Below, in pieces: positions 27,512 to 35,563 of a stretch of DNA of 64,000 nt; within the stretch, counting starts at the first letter, position 1, and every line of letters begins with the position of its first letter. The stretch spans positions 248,001 to 312,000 of the forward strand of contig JADJLM010000004.1 of the NCBI GenBank assembly GCA_016710135.1, in the 5' to 3' direction. The translations under genes and the position numbers were made by a program. The notes beneath the pieces are model-generated. The model saw only the letters and a program-made list of their open reading frames with translations, had not been told where the DNA came from and searched no databases. Source of the DNA: Nitrosomonas sp. Its GTDB lineage: Bacteria > Pseudomonadota > Gammaproteobacteria > Burkholderiales > Nitrosomonadaceae.

Positions 27512-28426
27512 ATGAATCTTCCATTACCGATATCGCTTGTGATTGTAAATCATAATGCAGGATTGTTACTAACTGATTGCATTCGCTCAGTGCAGAGTCA
27601 AGTTCAGCAAATAATTGTTATCGATAATGCTTCCACTGATACGAGTTTGGCTGAGATCGAACGAAAACTTACAAACAACGAAAAGCAGCGACTCACGATT
27701 AAGCGATTGAATCGAAATATCGGATTTGCCGCAGCCTGTAATATAGGAATTCAAGAAACCCAAGCGCCCTTTATATTATTTTTAAATCCTGATTGTACGC
27801 TTCCTCTAAATGCGATTGAACAGCTTTTGCAGGTACTGCAATCAGATAAACAGATTGGGATGGTTGGAGGACGGCTACTTAATGCGGATGGCAGCGAGCA
27901 AGGCGGCAGCCGACGAGCCATTCCGACACCGTGGCGTGCATTGGTGCGAGCATCTGGTCTGTATCGCTTGGCAAAGTTTTGGCCTAGTCTCTTTTTTGAT
28001 TTTCATTTGCATAAGCAGCCTTTACCTTTCAAGCCAATTGAAGTAGAAGCTATTTCTGGTGCATTAATGTTAGTACGCCGTGAAGCAATAGATGAAGTGG
28101 GTATCTGGGATGAAGGTTATTTTCTTCATTGCGAGGATCTTGATTGGTGTATGCGGTTTAGGCAAAAAGGATGGCGTATTGTGTTTGTTCCTGATGTAGA
28201 GGTGCTACATTATAAAGGTGCATGTAGCCAAGCTAGGCCGCTCTTTGTTGCTTGGCATAAACATAAAGGTATGTTGCGTTTTTACCAGAAATTTCTTCGT
28301 GATCAGTACCCTTCCGTGTTAATGTGGTTTGTAGCTGCAAGTATTTGGTTTCGTTTAGGCGTGGTAGTTTTTTTCCATTATCTTTCTCAGTTAGGCCGTT
28401 TTTGGTCGAGGCGGCGGCGTGGTTAA
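27512..28426 (+). CDS. Glycosyltransferase family 2 (rhamnosyltransferase-like)
   Basis: 304 aa. LVIVNHNAGLLLTDCIRSVQ near the N-terminus, VIDNASTDTSL, FILFLNPDCTLPLNAIEQL (metal-binding NPD), GSRRAIPTPWRALVRASGL and the acceptor block FLHCEDLDWCMRFRQKGWRI. This is the WbbL/rhamnosyltransferase-like branch of GT2. A C-terminal hydrophobic stretch (VLMWFVAASIWFRLGVVVFF) suggests a membrane anchor. The 137-bp gap upstream is shared with the divergent WbsX-type gene and should hold both promoters. Its end overlaps the next gene by 8 bp. Confidence 0.9.
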   Translation: MNLPLPISLVIVNHNAGLLLTDCIRSVQSQVQQIIVIDNASTDTSLAEIERKLTNNEKQRLTIKRLNRNIGFAAACNIGIQETQAPFILFLNPDCTLPLNAIEQLLQVLQSDKQIGMVGGRLLNADGSEQGGSRRAIPTPWRALVRASGLYRLAKFWPSLFFDFHLHKQPLPFKPIEVEAISGALMLVRREAIDEVGIWDEGYFLHCEDLDWCMRFRQKGWRIVFVPDVEVLHYKGACSQARPLFVAWHKHKGMLRFYQKFLRDQYPSVLMWFVAASIWFRLGVVVFFHYLSQLGRFWSRRRRG

Positions 28427-29312
28427 TCAGAGTGTTGGTGTTTTTGGAGCAACTAGCCTGGTTGGAAAGCGCTTATTACCGCTACTAATACAAAATGGTT
28501 GGGAAGTGACGGCATTTTCGAGGCAAAAGATTAGCTCGGAATTTATCCCAACTACTTCTAGAGTTAAATGGCGCTCATTGGAATCATTGCGTGAGACTCA
28601 TCCTAATTTCAACTTGGATCAGAAAATACCTTATTGGTTTTATTTGGCACCAATCTGGACTTTGCCCGCTTATTTTGATTTTTTATCAAAACAAATCGTA
28701 AAAAAAATAATTGTTTTATCTTCTACAAGTATTTTTACCAAAGTAACTTCCTCGGATATAAATGAAATAAAAATTGCAAAAAAGCTTGGAGAAGGAGAAG
28801 CAAGCCTACAAAATTGGGCTGAAAAGCATGAGATTAATTGGACCATTTTACGCCCAACTCTTATATATGGTTATGGTCAAGATCGAAATATTTGTGAGAT
28901 AGCTCGCTTCATTCAACGCTTCCATTTTTTTCCATTACTAGGAAATGCAAATGGTTTAAGACAACCTATCCACGCTGATGATGTTGCCGCGGCATGTTAT
29001 GCTGCATTTCTATCTCAGCAGGTAGCTAATCGAGTATATAATATTAGTGGGAGTGAATTAATTACATATCGAGAAATGGTCGAACGGATATCTCATGCAT
29101 TAAATAAACCACTAATATTATTGAAAATCCCATACTGGGTTTTCCATTTAGCAATCAAGCTGCTGAAGCCATTTCCTCGTTACAGCAATTGGTCTATCGC
29201 AATGGTTGAGCGAATGAGAAGAGATCTTATATTTGATCATTCAGAAGCCTCTCGAGATTTTGGTTTTGCGCCGCGTTCGTTTAGGTTAAGTAAAGAAGAC
29301 ATCCCACTTTAG
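28419..29312 (+). CDS. NAD(P)-dependent SDR/epimerase-like protein
   Basis: 297 aa. N-terminal Rossmann motif GVFGATSLVGKRLLPLLIQN, IVLSSTSIFT in the Ser position, ILRPTLIYGYGQDRNI, and PIHADDVAAACYAAFL. The classical YxxxK is not evident (AKKLGEGEASLQNWAEKH occupies the place), so this is probably an atypical SDR with binding or reductase activity on a lipid-linked or nucleotide sugar. The start is GTG 28419 inside the previous gene, which suggests translational coupling. Fold call firm, reaction unknown. Confidence 0.8.
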   Translation: MVNQSVGVFGATSLVGKRLLPLLIQNGWEVTAFSRQKISSEFIPTTSRVKWRSLESLRETHPNFNLDQKIPYWFYLAPIWTLPAYFDFLSKQIVKKIIVLSSTSIFTKVTSSDINEIKIAKKLGEGEASLQNWAEKHEINWTILRPTLIYGYGQDRNICEIARFIQRFHFFPLLGNANGLRQPIHADDVAAACYAAFLSQQVANRVYNISGSELITYREMVERISHALNKPLILLKIPYWVFHLAIKLLKPFPRYSNWSIAMVERMRRDLIFDHSEASRDFGFAPRSFRLSKEDIPL

Positions 29313-29476
29313 TCACCATATGTGCATCAAGTATATGTGAGAAATTACACATTCGCATTAAGGTATTTTTTGGTTTAATGGTCGATAGTCGACATCCTTT
29401 ATTTAGCTTGATTGATGCTTATTACCCAAAGATCATCCCATCTGTAAGACAGATCACTTATTTTTCTAATTTTTAA

Positions 29477-31252
29477 ATGAAAGTACAGAAGTTACCTCAT
29501 AGTGAACTTGCAGAAATTTTAATTGGCTTTAAACGCGCTTTTCGTACGGTTGGTGTGTTTAGTGCAGTCATAAATCTACTTTTGTTAATGCCTGCTTTGT
29601 ATATGTTGCAGCTTTATGACAGTGTTTTGACAAGCCGTAATGAAATGACGCTCTTGATGCTGACCCTAATTGTGTTAGGGGCTTATATCTTCATGGGAGC
29701 GTTAGAGTTTATTCGAAGTTTTGTGCTGATTCGAATAGGCGCTCAATTTGATTTGAAGCTAAATAAACGTGTCTATGACGCAGCTTTTGAACAAAGTTTA
29801 CGAATTGGAGATAGTAATGCAGGACAAGCATTACAAGACTTGACTAATTTACGTCAATTTTTAACGGGGAATGCATTGTTTGCTTTTTTTGATGCGCCTT
29901 GGTTTCCTATCTATATACTGGTTATTTTTCTCTTTAATGTTTGGCTTGGAGTATTTGCGTTATTTGGAACAGCTGTTCTTATAGTACTTGCTTACATAAA
30001 CGAGAAGATATCGCACAAGCCTCTTGCTGAAGCGAATGCTATGGCCGTTGCTTCTTCAGCACTTGCGACCAATAATCTCCGAAATGCAGAAGTAATCGAA
30101 GCAATGGGGATGCTCCCAAACATTCAAGCACGGTGGTATAAGATTCATAGCCGCTTCCTTAATTTACAAGCAGAAGCAAGCGAGAAATCGGGCGTGGTTA
30201 CTGCGATCAGTAAGGCAACTTCAGTTGCCTTGCAATCAATGATGTTGGGTCTGGGAGCATTGCTAGTGCTAGAAGATAGTATTTCACCTGGCATGATGAT
30301 AGCGGGCTCTATTTTGCTCGGGAAAGCAATAGGGCCGGTACAATTATTAATTAGCGTTTGGCGGCAATTCGGTAATACACGCAGCGCCTATGAAAGATTG
30401 ACAAAGTTATTAGAAGAAAACCCAGCGCGTAAGCCGGGAATGGCATTGCCTAAACCCAAAGGAATGGTGACGGTAGAAAATGTAATTGCTGCACCACCCG
30501 GTTCAAAAGTGGCTGTCATCAAAGGATTAACCTTTTCGATTGCTGCGGGTGAAGTGCTAGGTGTTATTGGGCCCAGCGGTTCTGGAAAATCAACCCTGGC
30601 ACGATTACTCGTTGGTGTATGGCCAGCTGCATCTGGGAAGGTGCGGTTAGATGGTGCGGATGTTTATCAATGGAATAAAGATGAACTAGGGCCTCATATT
30701 GGTTATTTACCCCAAGATATCGAATTATTTGCTGGAACCGTGAGTGAGAATATTGCCCGATTTGGTGAAGTTGATGCAGAGCAGGTCATATTGGCTGCAA
30801 AACGTGCAGGTGTCCATGAAATGATTCTGAATATGCCCAAGGGTTATGATACTCCATTGGGAGATAGTGGTGGTGGCTTATCAGGTGGTCAAAAGCAACG
30901 TATTGGTTTGGCGCGCGCTATGTATGGCGATCCTTCTCTGATTGTGCTTGATGAGCCCAATTCTAATCTTGATGATATCGGTGAACAGGCGTTATTGGCA
31001 TCGATTGTCGATTTACATAAACGTGGCAAAACGATTATTTTGATTACGCACCGCACTAGTATAATTACAGCGACGAGTAAACTATTGTTTCTGCGAGAAG
31101 GCGCAATGCAAATGTTTGGACCTACAAATCAAGTTTTAGCTGAGTTAACTAAACAACAACAGCAAATGCAGCAAACAAAACGACAAGTGACAGGGCAAAA
31201 TACGCAGCCGAATGCGCTACTGCAAGGAAGTCAACCAGAAGGGAAAACTTAG
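29477..31252 (+). CDS. Type I secretion permease/ATPase (PrtD-like)
   Basis: 591 aa inner-membrane ABC exporter of the PrtD/LipB type. Hydrophobic N-terminal half with the family motif LLLMPALYMLQLYDSVLTSR and DAPWFPIYILVIFLFN. The ATPase part has GVIGPSGSGKSTLARLLVG, LPQDIELFAGTVSENIARFG, LSGGQKQRIGLARAMYG and LIVLDEPNSNLDD. It lacks the C39-like N-terminal domain, so it fits exporters of proteins with an uncleaved C-terminal signal. It is the first gene of a PrtD-PrtE-TolC trio. The 164 bp upstream is AT-rich and has a small hairpin at 29440-29454. Confidence 0.94.
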   Translation: MKVQKLPHSELAEILIGFKRAFRTVGVFSAVINLLLLMPALYMLQLYDSVLTSRNEMTLLMLTLIVLGAYIFMGALEFIRSFVLIRIGAQFDLKLNKRVYDAAFEQSLRIGDSNAGQALQDLTNLRQFLTGNALFAFFDAPWFPIYILVIFLFNVWLGVFALFGTAVLIVLAYINEKISHKPLAEANAMAVASSALATNNLRNAEVIEAMGMLPNIQARWYKIHSRFLNLQAEASEKSGVVTAISKATSVALQSMMLGLGALLVLEDSISPGMMIAGSILLGKAIGPVQLLISVWRQFGNTRSAYERLTKLLEENPARKPGMALPKPKGMVTVENVIAAPPGSKVAVIKGLTFSIAAGEVLGVIGPSGSGKSTLARLLVGVWPAASGKVRLDGADVYQWNKDELGPHIGYLPQDIELFAGTVSENIARFGEVDAEQVILAAKRAGVHEMILNMPKGYDTPLGDSGGGLSGGQKQRIGLARAMYGDPSLIVLDEPNSNLDDIGEQALLASIVDLHKRGKTIILITHRTSIITATSKLLFLREGAMQMFGPTNQVLAELTKQQQQMQQTKRQVTGQNTQPNALLQGSQPEGKT

Positions 31253-31262
31253 TTTTCTAATT

Positions 31263-32606
31263 ATGAATTCAGTCAATCAAAATAATTCAATTAATGCGGT
31301 AGTAGATCAAGCTGCGGAAGTGAAAACAGATGAGTCATCTCATACGCGACTCGGATGGTGGATTGTTTTGGCAGGAGTAGGTGGTTTTCTATTATGGGCA
31401 TCGCTAGCACCTCTTGATAAAGGGGTGCCGCTTTCTGGGTCCGTTATGGTTGCGACCAATCGGAAAGCCGTACAACACCAAACTGGTGGGATCGTTGATA
31501 GTATCCTTGTTAAAGAAGGCGATGTTGTCAAAGCTGGTCAAGTTTTGGTGAAGATGAATGACATTCAAGTTAAAGCACAAGCTGAAATCACACGAGGTCA
31601 ACTCATCGCGACTCGTGCTATCGAAGCTAGGCTGATTGCTGAACGCGATAAAAAGTCTGAAATTGATTTTCCCGCGTTTTTATTAACCGCACTAGATGAT
31701 CCGCGTGCCACAGGTAGTATTTCGCTTCAAAAGCAATTATTTCATTCTAGACAATCTGCTTTAAAGCATGAGCTGGCCGCCTTAGATGAAAGTATTGCGG
31801 GACTGAATGCTCAAGTTAGAGGATTGGAAGACGCTCGCAAAAGTAAAGAAGAGCAGCGTTTCTTTTTGAAGGAACAACTAACCAATATGCGTGAATTGGC
31901 GCAAGAAGGTTATGTTCCCCGTAATCGGGCTCTGGAGTTAGAGCGACTCTATGCTCAGTTAAACAGTGATCTTTCAACGGATATTGGAAATATTGGGCGC
32001 ATACGACGACAAATTTCAGAGCTGAATTTAAAGCGATTTCAGCGTATAGAAGAACATCAGAGGGAAGTTCGTCAACAATTGACCGATGTACAACGTGAAG
32101 CAGAAACATTAAATAGTCGTTTACTTGCACAGGATTTTGAGTTGGCAAATGTTTTAGTAAAGGCACCGGTTGATGGTATTGTTGTTGGTATTAACGTTTT
32201 TACACAGGGCGGAGTTATCAGCCCTGGGTTTCGTATCATGGATATCGTACCTTCTGAAGATATGCTTGTGATTGAAGGGCAAGTACCGGTTCATTTAATT
32301 GATAAAGTTTACGCAGGACTTGATGTTGACTTTATCTTTACTGCGTTTAATCAAAATAAAATTCCTCGAGTACCAGGAGTTGTAACTCACGTTTCTGCTG
32401 ATCGCCTGACTGAAGAACGTACAGGTATTCCTTATTATAATTTGAAAGCAAAAGTAGCTCCTGAAGGAGTGAGGTTACTCGCTGATTTTCAAATTCGAGC
32501 AGGTATGCCAGTTGAAATTTTTGTGAAAACGGGCGAGCGTCCGCTAATGAGCTATTTGTTAAAGCCTTTCTTGGATCGACTTCATCGATCATTGGTGGAA
32601 GACTAA
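31263..32606 (+). CDS. Type I secretion membrane-fusion protein (HlyD/PrtE family)
   Basis: About 447 aa. Short cytosolic tail, one membrane helix (WWIVLAGVGGFLLWASLAPL), then GSVMVATNRKAVQHQTGGIV and ILVKEGDVVKAGQVLVKM (lipoyl-like half). A long coiled-coil hairpin at ~110-280 follows, then APVDGIVVGINVFTQGGVI closing the lipoyl domain and a beta barrel. I start at ATG 31263 (MNSVNQNN), 10 bp after the ABC gene's stop; an upstream in-frame ATG inside that gene would add 17 unlikely residues. It bridges the ABC protein and the TolC-type channel. Confidence 0.93.
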   Translation: MNSVNQNNSINAVVDQAAEVKTDESSHTRLGWWIVLAGVGGFLLWASLAPLDKGVPLSGSVMVATNRKAVQHQTGGIVDSILVKEGDVVKAGQVLVKMNDIQVKAQAEITRGQLIATRAIEARLIAERDKKSEIDFPAFLLTALDDPRATGSISLQKQLFHSRQSALKHELAALDESIAGLNAQVRGLEDARKSKEEQRFFLKEQLTNMRELAQEGYVPRNRALELERLYAQLNSDLSTDIGNIGRIRRQISELNLKRFQRIEEHQREVRQQLTDVQREAETLNSRLLAQDFELANVLVKAPVDGIVVGINVFTQGGVISPGFRIMDIVPSEDMLVIEGQVPVHLIDKVYAGLDVDFIFTAFNQNKIPRVPGVVTHVSADRLTEERTGIPYYNLKAKVAPEGVRLLADFQIRAGMPVEIFVKTGERPLMSYLLKPFLDRLHRSLVED

Positions 32607-32608
32607 TC

Positions 32609-33973
32609 GTGCAGTTTTTTTATAAACAAATTGGGTCGCTTATATTGCTTGTGTTGATGGCAGGGCAAGTTTTCACTGCAAACGCAATCGGCTTATTGGA
32701 TGCATATGAGTCAGCATTAATGCATGATCCCACTTTTCGTGCGGCGATTCATGAAAATGAAGCGGGACAGCAAGTGATTGCAATTGGTCGAGCAGGGTTA
32801 TTACCGACTTTATCGATAACACATTTGCAAAGCATTAGTCGCGGCACTCAAACAAATTCCACTCTAAATCCTATAACCAATTCGACTACTCGTGATAAAA
32901 CCGATCTAAGTTTCAATAGCGAGGTAACGACACTCACTTTACGACAACCTTTATTGAATATGGAAGCTGTTGCCAATTATGACCAAAGCCATGCTCGAGC
33001 GAATTCTAGCCAAGCCAAGCTGATTGGCCAGAGTCACCAACTGGTTGTCAGATTGGTAGAGGCTTATGTGAAAACTTTACTTGCGCAAGATCGCTTGTTT
33101 TTAGCAAAAGCGCAAGATAAAGCGCTGGAAGAATTAAAAATTGTAAATCAAAACATGCTGAAACGCGGTGAAGGGACGCATACCGATGTTTTAGAAACAC
33201 AATCAAGGCACGCTTTGGCGCAAGCTCAAGTTATTGAGGCTCAAGACGAGTTTGATACAGCTAAGCTAGCATTATCAGCAATGATAGGGCAGGATGTCGC
33301 TACTTTAGATGTTTTATCTAGTCATTTTAAAGTGCAACTGTTATATCCTGCTGATTTTGAAAGTTGGCAAGAAATGGCGCTGGAGCGCAATGCTGAGTTG
33401 TTAACGCAACGACACATGGTTACTTCGAGCAAACTAGAAATACAGAAAAGTCGAGCCGGTCATGCGCCTCGCGTAGATCTTGTAGCGAGTTTAAATCGTA
33501 ACAATGCAGCTTCTTTTCTGTTTCCTGATCGTGATGCAACGTTTGGAACCATTGGCGTGGAAGTCAATCTGCCACTTTATGCGGGAGGACGTGTTATTGC
33601 GACAACGGATCAAGCTCAAGCAAATCATGCAAGAGCTGGTGCAGAGTTTGATGCGATCCGAGATCGAGTTCTGGTTGAATTACGTAAACAATTTCAGTTA
33701 GCACAAAGTAGTATTAAGCGAATTGACTCACTCGAACTAGCCGTGGATTCAGCGTTATTGCTTGTACAGGCTACGGATAAAAGCATAAAAGGAGGCGTGC
33801 GGATTAATCTCGATTTGCTGGACGCACAAAGGCAATTATTTTTAGCACAAGTTAATCTTGCAGAAGCAAAATATAACTACCTATTAGCTTATTTACGGCT
33901 TCGCCTGACGGCGGGCACGCTCGCATTAGATGATTTAGAGAAAGTTGCCACTTATTTTATTGCAAAAAATTAG
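32609..33973 (+). CDS. TolC-family outer-membrane channel
   Basis: 454 aa with an N-terminal signal peptide (LILLVLMAGQVFTANA). The mature protein starts GLLDAYESALMHDPTFRAAI and shows the two-fold TolC repeat. Diagnostic stretches are LRQPLLNMEAVANYDQS, NLPLYAGGRVIATTDQAQAN and GGVRINLDLLDAQRQLFLAQ. It starts with GTG 32609, two bases after the HlyD stop, so translation is coupled. It completes the type I secretion system; no RTX-type or other substrate gene is found in the window. Confidence 0.94.
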   Translation: MQFFYKQIGSLILLVLMAGQVFTANAIGLLDAYESALMHDPTFRAAIHENEAGQQVIAIGRAGLLPTLSITHLQSISRGTQTNSTLNPITNSTTRDKTDLSFNSEVTTLTLRQPLLNMEAVANYDQSHARANSSQAKLIGQSHQLVVRLVEAYVKTLLAQDRLFLAKAQDKALEELKIVNQNMLKRGEGTHTDVLETQSRHALAQAQVIEAQDEFDTAKLALSAMIGQDVATLDVLSSHFKVQLLYPADFESWQEMALERNAELLTQRHMVTSSKLEIQKSRAGHAPRVDLVASLNRNNAASFLFPDRDATFGTIGVEVNLPLYAGGRVIATTDQAQANHARAGAEFDAIRDRVLVELRKQFQLAQSSIKRIDSLELAVDSALLLVQATDKSIKGGVRINLDLLDAQRQLFLAQVNLAEAKYNYLLAYLRLRLTAGTLALDDLEKVATYFIAKN

Positions 33974-33998
33974 CTTGCTTTAGTGCGTGCAATCTCGA

Positions 33999-34466
33999 TT
34001 AATATCCACTTGTGAGGTACAGTATTTCTGCTTCATAGCAAATGAGCGTACTATAGCCAATTAATATTAGTACCAGTAAATGCTTAACTTTTAATGATCG
34101 TGTTAATTTGACATGATGATGAATCGCAAGGAAGATTATTGCAAGCGATGTCAGTGCTAGCTTGATGCTTACAAATTTCTCGGTGCTATCATCAATGAGC
34201 ACCGCCATAAAATTATTAAGCTCTACTCCCCCCTTCGCCAGAATATTAAGCGTAAGTAAAGCATCTAATGCGCTGAGGATAATTGTTATAGTGACGCATA
34301 GCACGATGGAGAGGGAATAAGTATCAACATAAGCAGTACCGCTACCTGAGCGTCGCCTTAGAGCACGCTTGCCTTGTTTAAGGCCTAACTGATAGGGGCA
34401 AAGGAAGGGAGGTGATGAACGGCGGTCTAAATTTCTTTGATCAATAGCTATATTTGTATGCGTCAT
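33999..34466 (-). CDS. DUF5658-like small membrane protein
   Basis: 155 aa. A polar, basic N-terminus (~45 residues) is followed by three hydrophobic helices. The pattern ALDALLTLNILAKGGVELNN, then VSIKLALTSLAIIFLAIHHH, resembles DUF5658 (a D, then G-xE-xN, and later VK-xxLT). The function of this domain is unknown. It faces the T1SS operon and is divergent from rpmH, whose promoter lies in the 260-bp gap. Family call is from memory of the pattern. Confidence 0.65.
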   Translation of the reverse strand: MTHTNIAIDQRNLDRRSSPPFLCPYQLGLKQGKRALRRRSGSGTAYVDTYSLSIVLCVTITIILSALDALLTLNILAKGGVELNNFMAVLIDDSTEKFVSIKLALTSLAIIFLAIHHHVKLTRSLKVKHLLVLILIGYSTLICYEAEILYLTSGY

Positions 34467-34641
34467 GGCTTATACCTTATTCAATAATTAACAATTGGCT
34501 TTGCTGGACCAGGTAAAGAAACGAAACATGATTATTCTTATCTGTAGGTTCAGGAACAACTGTACTCATGTACAAACCAAGTGAATTGCGCGTGTAGTCT
34601 TAGAATAAATGTTTGCCGCAATTAATCAAGTTAAATTAAGG

Positions 34642-34676
34642 TTGACACTACCACCTCTAAAAGGTTGTAATATACT
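34642..34676 (+). promoter_or_regulatory. Probable rpmH promoter
   Basis: TTGACA (34642-34647) is a perfect -35 box. Candidates for the -10 box are TGTAAT (18-bp spacer) or TAATAT (20-bp spacer) at 34666-34673. It lies 55-90 bp upstream of the rpmH start, which is suited to this highly expressed gene. The rest of 34467-34730 shows no gene. Confidence 0.6.
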
Positions 34677-34730
34677 GTTACAGAAATGTAGTTTAAATTT
34701 ATTTGATCAACTAAAAAAGAAAGTTTAAAG

Positions 34731-34865
34731 ATGAAACGTACTTATCAACCCTCTGTTATCAGAAGAAAACGTACTCATGGTTTTCTTGTACGTATGAGAA
34801 CCCGTAGTGGCGCTGCCGTTATTCGAGCACGTCGAGCAAAAGGCCGTGCACGTTTGAGTGTTTAA
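34731..34865 (+). CDS. rpmH: 50S ribosomal protein L34
   Basis: 44 aa, too short for many gene finders. It starts MKRTYQPSVIRRKRTHGFLV and ends RAKGRARLSV, the full and typical L34. AAAGTTTAAAG precedes the ATG. It opens the rpmH-rnpA-yidD-yidC-mnmE run. In most bacteria rpmH is divergent from and adjacent to dnaA; here 18.9 kb separate them. Confidence 0.97.
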   Translation: MKRTYQPSVIRRKRTHGFLVRMRTRSGAAVIRARRAKGRARLSV

Positions 34866-34921
34866 TTTTTGCGCTTAAAGTAGGCATAAAGTAAAAAAAG
34901 TGCCCTTTATCGAACGATTAG

Positions 34922-35288
34922 GTGAAAGAGAATCTTTTCATTCCCCAAAAAATTCAGGCTTCATCGGGCAAAAGAGTTTCAATCGGTTATTCAGTTTAAA
35001 CGTTCTGTAAGTTGTCAATTATTGCAGCTATATTTGAAGCCGAATAAAGGTGGCTTTCCTAGACTTGGTTTAGTTGTTGCAAGAAAAGTAGCGCAGAATG
35101 CTGTAAAACGAAATAAATTCAAGCGAGTATTGAAAGAAGTTTTTCGTTTGCACAGGCATAAGCTAGGTAATAACGATTATATTTTTAGATTGCGAAATTT
35201 GCCTACAGGTACAAAGATTGCTCCTGCGGATATCGTAAAAGAAGCCAATACGCTGATATTTAAAGCAAGGCAATGCGACAATTATTAA
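34922..35288 (+). CDS. rnpA: Ribonuclease P protein component RnpA (one frameshift)
   Basis: Protein subunit of RNase P (5' maturation of tRNA). GTG 34922 starts VKENLFIPQK; after removing one base from the A6 run at 34947-34952 the family sequence FRLHRAKEFQSVIQFKRSVS follows, joining the long open part with GLVVARKVAQNAVKRNKFKR (RNA-binding RNR-like motif). Restored length ~121 aa. The 3' end overlaps yidD by 16 bp, as is common. Confidence 0.92.
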
Positions 35289-35482
35289 TCAAACTGATTG
35301 CCTTTTATCAGTATTGTATTAGCCCTTTATTACCACCTTCTTGCCGCTATAGTCCGACATGTTCAATGTATGCAAGGGAAGCTCTGTTAAAATATGGCGT
35401 TGTGAAGGGAATGGCGTTGAGCATTAAGCGCATTTTGCGCTGCCATCCCTGGAGTCAGGGTGGATATGATCCTGTTCCCTAA
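35273..35482 (+). CDS. yidD: Membrane protein insertion efficiency factor YidD
   Basis: 69 aa with the full signature: FYQYCISPLLPPSCRYSPTC, then SMYAREALLKYGVVKG and RILRCHPWSQGGYDPVP. It is an amphipathic inner-membrane-associated protein that aids YidC-dependent insertion. It overlaps rnpA and precedes yidC by 81 bp, matching the conserved gene order. Confidence 0.96.
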   Translation: MRQLLIKLIAFYQYCISPLLPPSCRYSPTCSMYAREALLKYGVVKGMALSIKRILRCHPWSQGGYDPVP

Positions 35483-35563
35483 AAGGTAATGAAATTTTAA
35501 CCATAATGATCAATTTCCTGTTTGGAAAGATCTACCGTAAAAAAATAATACGTTTAATTTAAG

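Noticed and set aside
29477..33973. Bacteriocin (C39 peptidase) exporter
   Set aside because: The ABC protein has no N-terminal C39-like domain and the trio has PrtD/PrtE/TolC features; no small double-Gly peptide gene was seen.
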